DNA from: Blattamonas nauphoetae
Taxonomy: Eukaryota > Preaxostyla > Oxymonadida
Direction: 5' to 3'
NCBI GenBank assembly: GCA_033064195.1
Contig: JARBJD010000238.1
Location: 53,267-117,266, forward strand
Length of the DNA: 64,000 nucleotides
Shown here: piece by piece, positions 45,208 through 54,567 of the stretch
How the letters are laid out: the number at the start of each line of letters is the position of its first letter
Numbering within the stretch: position 1 is the first letter of the stretch
Made by a program: the position numbers and the translations under genes
Notes under the pieces: generated by a model
The model's database searches: none
The model's input: the letters and a program-made list of their open reading frames with translations, nothing else
Told to the model about the DNA's origin: nothing

Positions 45208-48200
45208 TCAAATCGACGTGTCAAACAAGAAGGAATCAATGGCATCGTCAAAACTGTACGAAAACGGCATTCTCAACTCATTCGTACCCAGCCCGGTCTG
45301 CATACCATCCATTCCCATCAATTCTTTGTCCGCCCGTCCACTCCACTCCATCTCCGCTGCAGGAATCGGATTCATGGTCACGAAATGTGACAGTCGAGCA
45401 TTCTCATCCATGCTGAACATCGAGTAATCATCAAATGATAGAAAATCGGGAGAGTTCATCGGATGGGAGTGTGGGTGGGAGTGGGGGAGGGACGGAGAGA
45501 GAGTGAGTGTGTTTGGTTGTGGTTCGTGGAGAGAGAGAGTTTGTGGAGTGAACAGTGGCTGACCACCTGAAGACGACTGAAGTTTGGGTGTTTCAGAGAA
45601 GAGAGAGTGAGGGATTGGCTGTGTGGTTGTTGAGTGTGGAGATGAGAAAGAAAGACGACGCTGAGATGGCAGAAGTGTCGCTGGGTCAGAGCCCAGTGGA
45701 CCTCCGAGAGACAAGTGAGCGATGGATTGAGGGCCAGCCGTTTCAAACATCTTTCGTTCTGATCGACACTGTTCTTGCGGCCCTTCCATCCCGTTTGGAT
45801 GCCCACTTGCTCGTTCGCTCAAGCTCGGAGTGAGGGTGGGGAAGGGAAGGCTGGGGGAGTGGGTTTGTTGGAAGCGGAGAGACGTGGTGGATGTGATGGG
45901 AGGATTCTGGTTGTGTTGAGATTGCTTCTTTCGGAACGAGTGGTATGCGCGTTTCACTTTTCCCTCTCCTTTCATCTCTTTCCCTCCTTCCTCGTTCTGG
46001 CCATCTGGTTCGTCATCTCGTTTCTGCTTCCAACTCTCCTTGTCTGCCTCAACCACTCGAGTCACGTTCGGAGAAAGACGAATCGACAGCACTTCTCTTT
46101 TCTTCCCCGCTCCTCTCCCATCCATCCCTAGAAACATCCGCAATCGCTCATTTCGGCTTGACACGAACGCTTCTACAGTGCTCGTGTGAATGGTCACTGG
46201 CGACGATCTGTCGAAGATGAGCGAGGAGTACGGTTCAGACGGGAAGAACGAGTGGAATGTGGGGAAGAGAGAGTGGTGTTTGAGGTAGAACACGATGGTT
46301 CTGACGAATGTGGGTGTGAGGAACGAGACAAGTGGTGAGACTTGAAGTTCTGAATCAATTTCCAAGTCTGGTTCAAGTCCAATCGTCTCTGATTCTTCTT
46401 TCTTCAATTTGTCCACATCCTCCAACGTCATCTTCCCAAAGAAGTGTCGGAACAGAAGTGTCATTCTCTCAACACTCGTTCGAGACGACGTGTGGAGCTC
46501 GACAAAGCGGAGGATCTGAATCAGAAAGAGCGAGCAAGCGAACGCTTCTTCCACAACTTCAATGTGAGTCGCCACTCGGAATTTCTTCCTTTCCTTCGTC
46601 GGGGGCTTGGGGAAGAGGGAGGAGAGAGGGTTGGTGTCGGTTGAGGCATATTTGGGGTCAGAGAAGACTTTGGAAGAATTGTGGGAAGAGCCAGAAACTG
46701 TTTCATCATCGCCTTCTTCTTCTGTTCTGCCCTGCTTCTGCAGTTCTTCGTCCATCATAACCAGAACACCGCGATAGACAACTGAGCACGAGGATAGACT
46801 CTGCATCATCGACGGCTTCGTCAGCAGCACCAACACTCCCTCCCTCTCCACCACCAGTCTGATCTGCTTCATCGCTTCATTCGCCAAAATCAGCGACAAT
46901 TCCAAGAACCCGCACGCAGTCAGTGCAATCGCAGCGTGGGACAGATACGAGATCATGTGGGCGCGGATGGTTGGATCGAGGGAGGGCGAGCAGAGGGCAG
47001 CAGGAGTGAACGAGAACGGCATTGAGTAAGTTGCTTGTTGTGGCTCTGTTCCGATCTTCACGAGGAAGGGCAGAAGGACGGACATTGGAGGGAGGGTGGG
47101 CTGGGCGGTGGAGAAGCCGGGAGGGAGGGAGGAGGAAGAGGTTGGGGTGGAGTGAGGAGTCGATTGAAGTGAAGGAGTTGACGTTGCTGATGTTTCCTGC
47201 TTTGCTTCTTCCTTCTGTTCTCCTCGTTTTCGTTTGATATCTTCAAAAAAGCCAGAAAGTGTCTTTGTGATTTTCATTCCTGCGGTCTGTGGACTTCCCA
47301 CCGCTTCTTCAGACACAATCCCCGACATGAATCGGAGGAGAGGTGGGTGGGTGTCCATCCACTCACGCTGCGTCAATTCTTCCAAATGCACCTGCTCGCA
47401 ATCATTTCTGTGCTGCGAGGGGGATGAGGTGAACATGGTGTGGGGGAGGATGAGAAGGTCGAGTTGGAGTTGGTGGGCAGAGAGGAGTGGTTGGAGGGAT
47501 TTCGGGAATTCGGAGATGGAGGGTGTTCGGTGTGGATATCGGGAGGGATTGTGGAGTGTGGCCAGTGATGGAGGAGATGAGGGAAGCGGAGAAGACGATG
47601 ACTTGTCTGCACTTGCATCGAACGGAGTCGGCACAAAAAGAAGGAAATCGGTGACAACTCGAAGCGATTTGGGGATGGCAGTGGTGTCAACGAACGGGTA
47701 GTGGGGAGAGCGGGGATCAGCAATGACGAGGCAGGGTTTCCGCAGTTTGTCTTGAACAACGATTGTCAACGGAATGATTTGGTTGTTCGATTGTGAAACA
47801 GAGCTGGTGTGTTCATCTGTCTTCATTTCTCCACTTTCGTTCTCATCGTTCCCTCCTTCTCTCTCCTCACACACCACGATAATCACACCCTCCCTCTTCA
47901 CATCACCCACCACAAACAATTCGGCGTATTCCCGCAGAGCTTCCAAGTACGAAACCAGATGATCGTCACAGAACACATTCCTGTCGAGCGAGAGGTGGCC
48001 TGTGATTAGCCAAACGGCAGCCAATTGTTGATAAAGCGACATGAACGCTCGTTTCATGAAGTTGACAGCTGAATCGATGAACATGAGGCGAGTGGCGAGT
48101 GCTGGCTCGTGTTTTCCTTTCCAAAAGACCAGATCCGAAAACTGGAGCTGGCGAAGCGAGTAATCCAGCAGAGCGAGGCTGTGTCGATTGTACGACGATG

Positions 48201-50136
48201 AGGATGCGGCGTGTTGGGAGGAGGGTGGACGCGGTTGGGTGTGTTTGAGAATGAAGTGGAACACATCCAGCATCGGTGATCTCTCTCCGTCCCTCCCACT
48301 CTCCTCATTCAGTCCAGACACATGTACATCGAACAATCCTCGCGTGGTCTGTGTGTCGACATGATTCAATCCCATCGTGTGTAGATCTCGCATCCCATCT
48401 CGCTCAGACTGAAACGTGGCTGCGTATGAACAATGAAGGAACTCGGTGTGTCCAAACACGTGCTGGAAGACACTCGGAGGGGACGGATTGGGAGGTGGGG
48501 TGGCTGTGGCAGAAGGGGGATTTTGGGGATGGCAGAGATTGCAGGAATATCGGTTGATCACGCGCGAAACAAAGGTCAGGAAGTGGAGCACGGAGCGTGT
48601 CTGCGAGAAGAGCGAGTCCATCACAGAACGATCGTCCATCGAAATGTCAACTGCCTCCTTCTGCGACACGAGATGGCTGGTGCTCTCGTTCACAATATCC
48701 AGCACAGAACGGCTCAGTTCCTTCTCCAATTCAATATCACATTCCGGCGTCTTTCGGCCATTTTTCTTCCATCGATCGTGTAAACCTTGCAGATTCTTGC
48801 TTGTTGTCAGCAATTTTTCAGTGTTCTTGAAGATCGAGATGAATGATGGATGGAACGGTGGAACTGTTGAAGGGTGGTGTAACACCCAGTGAAAAGGACT
48901 CCACTCGTTCGTTTGGAGATTGTAGAGATATGGCCCGTCTTTGATGTCGTGGATCAGGGCGGCCAGATGACTTGAGCGCTGGTCAGATTGTGTCGAATAG
49001 AACAGCGCTAAAAGTGTCCCGCCTTTCACAAATTCCAGAAACATGCACCCCTCCATCACTTCAGACGGGTTCAGAGGAAGCCCGATCGCTGCTACGGCCG
49101 AAAGAAGAAGATGGAGGATCAGTTGAAACGGCGCTGGTTCTTCCATTAGTACTGTCAGAGGGAGAGGGTCATGCAAAGGCGGACCATCGAGACTCGTCCA
49201 ACTCTCCCGATATTCTTTGTAGAGAGCATTCATTTCTTCCGAATCCGGTGCCAATCCAGAATACGCCAGATTCCACATCGTCTTCCCAATCTCGTTGATC
49301 ACAGCCAGTGGTTCGCGGATCCGCTGAAAGATGTTGTGTTTGTGCAAACTGATGTTCCCAACCTGGTCTTGGAGCACAGCGTGGTACAGTCGCGCCTGTT
49401 TCATGCACATCACAGAAACCCAGAAATGCCCAAGAAAATGAGCTGCCTGAGCAATAATCGCATAAAACTGCACATGCAGCGCATCGAAGTAAAACAGCAC
49501 AAAGTCTTCGTAAAGCGAGTTCGGTTGAAGATTCAGAGATCTCAGAACGGTTGACGCTGTCTTCTTCAGTGCTTCGTAGATCGCTGGTCCTCTGAACGGG
49601 AAGTATCCAAAGAACGACATGTCCTGCCCGAACAACAGTTGGTACGGATTGATGAACCGTTTGTACACATCCAAGTACATGAACTTTTCGTCTCCAATCA
49701 GAAGGAACGGCGTGCTGAAATCAAAAAACGGCTCGTGATACGCATTGTCTTGTGGAATATGTGCCACGTGAATCGGTGGAATTGGATACAATTTGGGCTT
49801 TGGTTGAGGGTTCGGCGAAGTTTTCGATTTGTCTTTCCCACCTTCCTCCGATTGTGTTAATGTTGCGGTTCTTTCACCTGTCGCTTCAATTGTTGTTTCC
49901 AGAATTGGGTCGATAAGTCGGGCGTCTTCACCAGCAAACCCTGATAACGACGAATCTGATGGAAGACGGGTTCCTTCTATTTGTGATGGATGGCGAAGTG
50001 AATTCCAATGAGAAAATGGTTTGAGATTCGCAGTTGAATCTGTGGTCTTTGTGCCAGCTTCAGTCTCAGCAAAGGGAACAAAGCTGACTTGAACTGAGGA
50101 TGAGACCAGGATGAGAATAAAATAAGACACAAACAC
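45208..50136 (-). CDS. 1642-residue protein of unknown function
   Basis: A single uninterrupted frame. The first 28 residues (MFVSYFILILVSSSVQVSF...) could be a signal peptide or anchor. Residues about 30-120 are polar and low-complexity. Residues about 125-530 form a helical, well-ordered region with conserved-looking blocks (FSTPFLLIGDEKFMYLDVY; FFGYFPFRGPAIYEAL). Later regions alternate helical blocks with Pro/Ser/His-rich linkers (for example residues about 555-575 and 960-1010). A Cys pair (CNLCH, about 545) is isolated. The C-terminus is rich in Ser, Pro and His with repeats such as SLPHSHPHSH. The long helical block slightly recalls middle regions of fungal-type transcription factors, but I would not assign it. 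Faces away from the gene 5 fragment. Confidence 0.75.
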   Translation of the reverse strand: MFVSYFILILVSSSVQVSFVPFAETEAGTKTTDSTANLKPFSHWNSLRHPSQIEGTRLPSDSSLSGFAGEDARLIDPILETTIEATGERTATLTQSEEGGKDKSKTSPNPQPKPKLYPIPPIHVAHIPQDNAYHEPFFDFSTPFLLIGDEKFMYLDVYKRFINPYQLLFGQDMSFFGYFPFRGPAIYEALKKTASTVLRSLNLQPNSLYEDFVLFYFDALHVQFYAIIAQAAHFLGHFWVSVMCMKQARLYHAVLQDQVGNISLHKHNIFQRIREPLAVINEIGKTMWNLAYSGLAPDSEEMNALYKEYRESWTSLDGPPLHDPLPLTVLMEEPAPFQLILHLLLSAVAAIGLPLNPSEVMEGCMFLEFVKGGTLLALFYSTQSDQRSSHLAALIHDIKDGPYLYNLQTNEWSPFHWVLHHPSTVPPFHPSFISIFKNTEKLLTTSKNLQGLHDRWKKNGRKTPECDIELEKELSRSVLDIVNESTSHLVSQKEAVDISMDDRSVMDSLFSQTRSVLHFLTFVSRVINRYSCNLCHPQNPPSATATPPPNPSPPSVFQHVFGHTEFLHCSYAATFQSERDGMRDLHTMGLNHVDTQTTRGLFDVHVSGLNEESGRDGERSPMLDVFHFILKHTQPRPPSSQHAASSSSYNRHSLALLDYSLRQLQFSDLVFWKGKHEPALATRLMFIDSAVNFMKRAFMSLYQQLAAVWLITGHLSLDRNVFCDDHLVSYLEALREYAELFVVGDVKREGVIIVVCEEREGGNDENESGEMKTDEHTSSVSQSNNQIIPLTIVVQDKLRKPCLVIADPRSPHYPFVDTTAIPKSLRVVTDFLLFVPTPFDASADKSSSSPLPSSPPSLATLHNPSRYPHRTPSISEFPKSLQPLLSAHQLQLDLLILPHTMFTSSPSQHRNDCEQVHLEELTQREWMDTHPPLLRFMSGIVSEEAVGSPQTAGMKITKTLSGFFEDIKRKRGEQKEEAKQETSATSTPSLQSTPHSTPTSSSSLPPGFSTAQPTLPPMSVLLPFLVKIGTEPQQATYSMPFSFTPAALCSPSLDPTIRAHMISYLSHAAIALTACGFLELSLILANEAMKQIRLVVEREGVLVLLTKPSMMQSLSSCSVVYRGVLVMMDEELQKQGRTEEEGDDETVSGSSHNSSKVFSDPKYASTDTNPLSSLFPKPPTKERKKFRVATHIEVVEEAFACSLFLIQILRFVELHTSSRTSVERMTLLFRHFFGKMTLEDVDKLKKEESETIGLEPDLEIDSELQVSPLVSFLTPTFVRTIVFYLKHHSLFPTFHSFFPSEPYSSLIFDRSSPVTIHTSTVEAFVSSRNERLRMFLGMDGRGAGKKREVLSIRLSPNVTRVVEADKESWKQKRDDEPDGQNEEGGKEMKGEGKVKRAYHSFRKKQSQHNQNPPITSTTSLRFQQTHSPSLPFPTLTPSLSERASGHPNGMEGPQEQCRSERKMFETAGPQSIAHLSLGGPLGSDPATLLPSQRRLSFSSPHSTTTQPIPHSLFSETPKLQSSSGGQPLFTPQTLSLHEPQPNTLTLSPSLPHSHPHSHPMNSPDFLSFDDYSMFSMDENARLSHFVTMNPIPAAEMEWSGRADKELMGMDGMQTGLGTNELRMPFSYSFDDAIDSFLFDTSI

Positions 50137-50442
50137 TGCTCAAAGTGCACAAACTGACAATCAAGGTTGCGTTTGGTGCAATTAGTACAAGGATAAGTTC
50201 TGAAAGGTGAAGATTAGTGAGAAAGAGAGAAAACCCTGAACACTTGATTTTCCTGAGACAAAAGAGAATACACCCGAAGTGAAAGAAACAAACCGCTTGC
50301 GGCATTGTGTACAAGCCTGCTGGACTTGCTCTCTTTTCCCCATGAAGGTGACTACAGCAGATCTGGGTCAGATCGTTCACCATCATCATCTCTCATCTCT
50401 CCGATGTTAAAGCACTATTTCACATTTCGTTGTTAAACAACC
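50137..50442. other. divergent spacer
   Basis: Separates the minus-strand 1642-residue gene from the plus-strand gene 5 fragment. No repeat or RNA gene seen; it should contain the promoter of the former. Confidence 0.4.
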
Positions 50443-51690
50443 ATGAACAACATTGGAGACAACATTGAAATTGCGCACAGTTGGATGGAACTGACAGGGG
50501 AACCATCGATCGACAATAACCGTCCAAAGACTGGGCTGATTGCTTCATCCGAGTCTGAAATGAACTCGAATTCAGACGATGGAAGAAGACAGAACTTTGG
50601 AACTTGCATGTTCTCGTTGACAAACTCATCATTGTCGTTGAAATGGATGGACTTCTCACTGATCAACATATCTGAAGAAGGAAGACGGCAGATGAACGAC
50701 GCAAGATTCCCACGGCTGGCAATTGTATCAAGCAGCATGCTGACAATCTCTGAAAGCAGAATTGAACTTTCACCATGGACAAGTGCGATTGTGATTTCTC
50801 CATCGACATTGGAGGAATCAGGAAGAGAATCGTCAGTTGTGATTTCGAACAGCAAACTGTGGAATGAAGTTGGGGAGATGCGTGGTGTTGTTGAAACATC
50901 GTCATTTCCCTCGTTTATCGGGTCAGTTTCGGTGTCGATTGTTGGATGTTCGTTTGACTCTTCTCGGATTGTGGGAAACGACGGGATTGGCCTCTCGCTG
51001 ACACCAACACCTCGAGAGAATGTGGAATCGGTTGGAAGAATGTCGTCATCGCTGATTGGCTGCTCGTTTGTGAACATGAGTTCGATTGGGTGTTCGCACT
51101 CGCCACGCCTTCGGCATTTGGATCAGAAGATGTTGGGATGTGTTGTATCGCTGACAAGCTCGCATTTGTCGGGATCGACGATTCGGGACGTGAACGCGGT
51201 CGGGTCAGTTTTGTGCTCGAATTCTTCCTTCTCCTCCCTCCTCTCCTCCCCCAACACCGACTCCTCTGCTTCAACAGCCACAAGCCCTGCTGACTCGTTT
51301 GAAGAACCGTTCGATGATAGGAAAGTGTATTCCTTCACAAAATCAAGTGGAACCACACCTTCATCAGCCCTTTTCTGGAACTGCCACTTCACTGGACCCA
51401 ACTATCAACCGTCTGCTCGCCCACTCACATTCACCGAGTACCCAGGCACCATCTCCATCCTCTCCTGCTCTTTCTCTGCCATCAACTTCACAGGCTTCTC
51501 TGTCGGAACACTCTCTGTTTGAACAGTGTGAGGTCATCGTCGAATGCTCGTCCGGGTGTGGAGGAGGGCCATCTCGTTCATTCAGCAGAAAGACCTCAAC
51601 ATCTTCGACACTCTCGTGACGGGCTGCTTCACAGGAGCGACTGGCGCTATCTGCCTCCTTAATACAGTGCGCACGAAATCCACAAAGTGT
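50443..51690 (+). pseudogene. gene 5: N-terminal fragment of the surface beta-helix family
   Basis: The frame 50443-51522 (359 codons) aligns well with gene 2 from about its residue 54 onward: shared blocks include CMFSLTNSSLSLK, GVVETSSFPSF, SIVGCSFDSS, LDQKMLGCVVSLTSSHLSGS and SNSSFSSLL. It lacks the signal peptide; the codons before 50443 contain a stop. After 51522 the family-like sequence continues in a different frame (IFDTLVTGCFTGATGAICLL, near 51600-51660) and then ends where the A+T-rich repeat DNA begins. No Ig-like, membrane or pseudokinase part follows. It is a truncated, inactive copy in the orientation opposite to genes 1-4. Confidence 0.7.
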
Positions 51691-52540
51691 GAGGAAATCC
51701 ACAAATTTGAGGTATGATTTTTCCCATATTTAAAAATTTCTCCGAACCCAAAATTTTTTGGGTCCCACTTTTTTTTGCCAATTCACATCTCAACTCCGGG
51801 AATCTATTGAGGTAGAAATCGAACCTCCAAAATAGGATCCCGGGCCAGGGGCGCCTGTTTAAGAACCACTTTTTTTGGACTCCTAAATAAGACATCCTTA
51901 ACATTTAAGCTTAGGGGACCCAAACTTGGTTTTATCATATCTCCACAACCAGACATCGTTCGGAGATGCGGTTTTCACCAACATGGATGGTTTGCTGGAA
52001 ACAACATTTTTGAAGAGTCCTGATCGTTTCCGACAATTTCCTGACTTGGAGATTTTTCGGATTTTTGGACCCATCTCTCGAAATTGATTCCTCATTCTGA
52101 CACTGAGAGTTGGATCGTCTTGAAATTGTGTCCAAACGATGTCAAAGTAGTGATATAGGCGAATGTGGAACCACGTTGGCAAAGACACCACTACTATAGC
52201 TTTTTCTCCATGCCGATTGACAATTCAGAAAATACTTGAAGTAAAAGTCATTTTCATTTCAGAAAGTTGTCAAACTTAGAGAAATATTCTCTTCCAGAGT
52301 TCAGTTACTTCAAACTTTCAAATTGAAGCAAAATTTCGAAAATTTCCAAAAATGCAAAAACCTTGATTTTGGCGGAAGCTGGTGTATTTTTTCAAGGTTC
52401 CGAAGGTTGCGACCCTTCTCATCGGTCCCTTTTAGACCGGCATCGGAACTCATTTTTATCGGTTTGAGTTCCGGAAACGTACGTTGGTCTTGCCAAGGGC
52501 CTAGACCATGCCAAAGGGCAGTGATATGTGAAATTAAATG

Positions 52541-52622
52541 CTTCCGCCAGGAATTGAACCTAGGACCTTCAGCTTAGTAGTAGTAGTGCGTGCACTCACC
52601 ATTACCACTAGACTATCCGGTC
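52541..52622 (-). ncRNA. tRNA-like segment (SINE head or tRNA pseudogene)
   Basis: On the minus strand it contains an A-box-like TAGTCTAGTGG (52605-52615) and a B-box-like GGTTCAATTCC, with a good T-arm (CTAGG, TTCAATT, CCTGG). The acceptor halves do not pair and the D-arm is poor, so it is not a functional tRNA as far as I can fold it by eye; a tRNA-derived SINE promoter is more likely. Confidence 0.4.
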
Positions 52623-52728
52623 CTGAAATTATCCCGAAAAATCAGAAACTTTATACCCGAAAAAAAGACACTATAGCAGATTTAAAAATTTGAAAACTTT
52701 GTCAATAAATTCAATATATAGCAAAAAT

Positions 52729-52950
52729 GCTCCCGTGAAAAAGTCATGCTTTTTAACGAGTGAAACAAGTGGCCAAGAATTAAGATTTAGCAGATCGCTC
52801 CCGTGAAAAAGTCATGCTTTTTAACGGGGGTAAAAAGTTCAAAAGGAAAATCTAACTTATTTTGAAAAAATCGCTGACGAGAAAAAGTCGTGCTTTTTAA
52901 CGGGGGTAGAAAAGTCGTTCCCGTGATAAATCCATGCTTTTTAAGGAGGG
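52729..52950 (+). repeat. four degenerate copies of a hairpin-forming motif
   Basis: A unit close to CCCGTGAAAAAGTCATGC followed by TTTTTAACGGGGGTA occurs at about 52730-52760, 52797-52836, 52870-52910 and 52918-52950. Each has AAAAAG and CTTTTT separated by five bases, so each can form a short hairpin. Confidence 0.65.
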
Positions 52951-53033
52951 TAGATAGGTAGACGATAAAAGGAATATATAGCAGATCTGAACATTCGAGA
53001 TATAAAGCACAGGTCGAAACTAACATTTTCAGG

Positions 53034-53105
53034 AGCTAGTAGCTCAGTGGGTATGTTCCATGTACACCCGTTTCTAGGGGGTGGTTCGATTCAGGCGAGG
53101 GGCAA
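53034..53105 (+). ncRNA. tRNA-like A/B-box pair
   Basis: TAGCTCAGTGG (about 53040) and GGTTCGATTCA (about 53082-53092) match RNA polymerase III internal promoter boxes at roughly tRNA spacing. The arms do not pair convincingly, so this is a tRNA relic or SINE head at best. Confidence 0.35.
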
Positions 53106-53310
53106 TCTTAATTTCAAAAATAAATGAAAAAGTTTCAAAATGCCAAAATAATTTCAAAAATTTAAAAAAAATTCAAAAATTCAAAAAAAAATTTCAAAAA
53201 AAAAATACTTAGGAAAATTTCAAAAAATTCAAAAATTCAAAAAATTCAAAAAATTCAAAAATTCAAAAAATTCAAAAATTCAAAAATTCAAAATTTCCAA
53301 AAAAGTTGAA
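53105..53310 (+). repeat. low-complexity ATTCAAAAA-type repeat
   Basis: Irregular repetition of AATTCAAAAA and AAAATTTCAAAA. No coding content. Confidence 0.8.
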
Positions 53311-53600
53311 GTATGAAACCTCGACGTAATTTCCCTTGATACTCAGGCAAAATGGTGCCCTCGTGGCTAATGCGTAGAACGAATTGAAGGTTGGATTGGA
53401 GCGGGACGAACTGGGAGGTTGTCCCCGGGGGTTCACTGTGGGCATCACTTGAATGTGACCGTAAATCATGCCCCCCCAATACCTTAGCCCTTCAAGGAAT
53501 TCGCCAGCAGTAGTCATTGAGTAGGATCATGATAGAGTGATCCCCAAAGGAGTATCGGGTTGTCCTACGGTACAATCATACAAAAACTTGATAAAGGAAA
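53305..53600 (-). repeat. SINE-like repeat, copy 1
   Basis: About 280 bp, highly similar to 53650-53945: shared blocks include CCTCGACGTAATTTCCCTTG, GCGTAGAACGAATTGAAGG and GGAATTCGCCAGCAGTAGTC. It ends on the right in a TGAATGATTGAA-type microsatellite, as retroposed short elements often do. The strand of the parent transcript is uncertain. Confidence 0.55.
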
Positions 53601-53649
53601 TGATGAACGATGAAGGCTTGAATGATTGAATGATTGAATTTCAAGTTGA

Positions 53650-53945
53650 AAAATGATACCTCGACGTAATTTCCCTTGATGCTCAGGCTAAATGGTGCCC
53701 TCGTGACTAATGCGTAGAACGAATTGAAGGTTGAATTGGAGACGGTGGATTTCTAGGAATCCGCCCCGGGGTTCATGTTGGCTTCAGATTCTCGATAGAG
53801 AGTTTGACCGTAAATCATGCCCACCCAAGACTTAACCCTTCAAGGAATTCGCCAGCAGTAGTCATTGAGTAGGATCATGATAGAATGATCCCCAAAGGAG
53901 TATCGGGTTGTCCTACGGTACAATCATACAAACTTGAATAATTGA
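53650..53945 (-). repeat. SINE-like repeat, copy 2
   Basis: Second copy of the repeat at 53305-53600 in the same orientation, differing mainly in its middle (about 53740-53810), again followed by a GAATGAATGA-type microsatellite (53940-53990). Confidence 0.55.
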
Positions 53946-54101
53946 ATGATGAATGAATGAATGATTGAAAAATGAATGAATGAAGAAGTCGAAAGTAGGG
54001 ACTGCAAAGTAGAAAGAAACAAAAAAGGAAGAAGCACGATGAAAGCTGGCACAACAAGGAACAAAAAATAAAAAACTCTCAACACCTCACTTCACAATTC
54101 A

Positions 54102-54130
54102 TTTTTATTTTTTTGATTTTTTAATTTGTA
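54102..54130 (+). promoter_or_regulatory. T-rich leader, first of a repeated Polinton motif
   Basis: A TTTTTATTTTTTT-type run ends a few bases before the ATG. Comparable runs precede other genes of the element: about 54533-54560, 58981-58994, 60940-60950, 62244-62254, 63222-63240 and 63848-63860. This suggests a shared core promoter with very short leaders. Confidence 0.5.
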
Positions 54131-54134
54131 TTAA

Positions 54135-54524
54135 ATGACAACAGTGAATACTACATACGAACGACGTCGAACAGATGCCAAGCAAGCTTTGATTCAGTCA
54201 ATGAAAGAAGAGAACTGTGAACTTGTCTCTGAGTATGTCAGACATAATATCCCAGTCATCTATGTTCATGAAGGTGTTGAGTGGAGGATAAAACCAAAGT
54301 TGTGGAATCAAGGGAACAGACCACACATGTCACAACGTCGACACTACACTCAATCGTTTGTTGAGAATGAACTGAGGAAGTACAACTGTGAGCTCGTTGG
54401 TGAGTACAAGCAGGTGCTGACTCCATTCACATATCGAGAAATTGGTGGATCTGAAGTCTTCAAAGTGCGACTAGATTCCTGGCTAAAGGCAAAGAAGAAG
54501 CCACATTTGAGGAAGCCAAAATAA
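54135..54524 (+). CDS. Polinton small protein with two tandem modules
   Basis: 129 residues made of two similar modules of about 45 residues: CELVSEY...EGVEWRIKP.LW....RPHM and CELVGEY...GGSEVFKVRLDSWL....KPHL. The layout (ELV.EY, a short beta-hairpin, then a basic W-containing end) resembles the DNA-binding repeats attached to some phage and giant-virus nucleases, but lacks their cysteines. No catalytic domain. Preceded closely by a T-rich run. Likely a small DNA-binding protein; function is inference. Confidence 0.55.
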   Translation: MTTVNTTYERRRTDAKQALIQSMKEENCELVSEYVRHNIPVIYVHEGVEWRIKPKLWNQGNRPHMSQRRHYTQSFVENELRKYNCELVGEYKQVLTPFTYREIGGSEVFKVRLDSWLKAKKKPHLRKPK

Positions 54525-54567
54525 TCACTCAACTTTTTTTATTTTTAATTTTTTTAATTCGTAGTAA

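Larger units (their letters stand above)
51700..54134. other. A+T-rich, repeat-filled non-coding DNA
   Basis: From about 51.7 kb the composition shifts to A+T-rich with no convincing gene. Contents by position: unique A+T-rich DNA (51700-52500), a reverse tRNA-like box pair (52541-52622), hairpin repeats (52729-52950), a plus-strand tRNA-like box pair (53034-53105), A/TTC-rich low-complexity DNA (53105-53310), two SINE-like repeats (53305-53945) and a T-rich run before the first Polinton gene. It may be the terminal region of the Polinton, but no second copy of its end is visible in the window. Confidence 0.5.

Noticed and set aside
52541-52622. Functional tRNA gene on the minus strand
   Set aside because: Good A and B boxes and T-arm, but the acceptor ends do not pair and the D-arm is wrong; kept only as tRNA-like.
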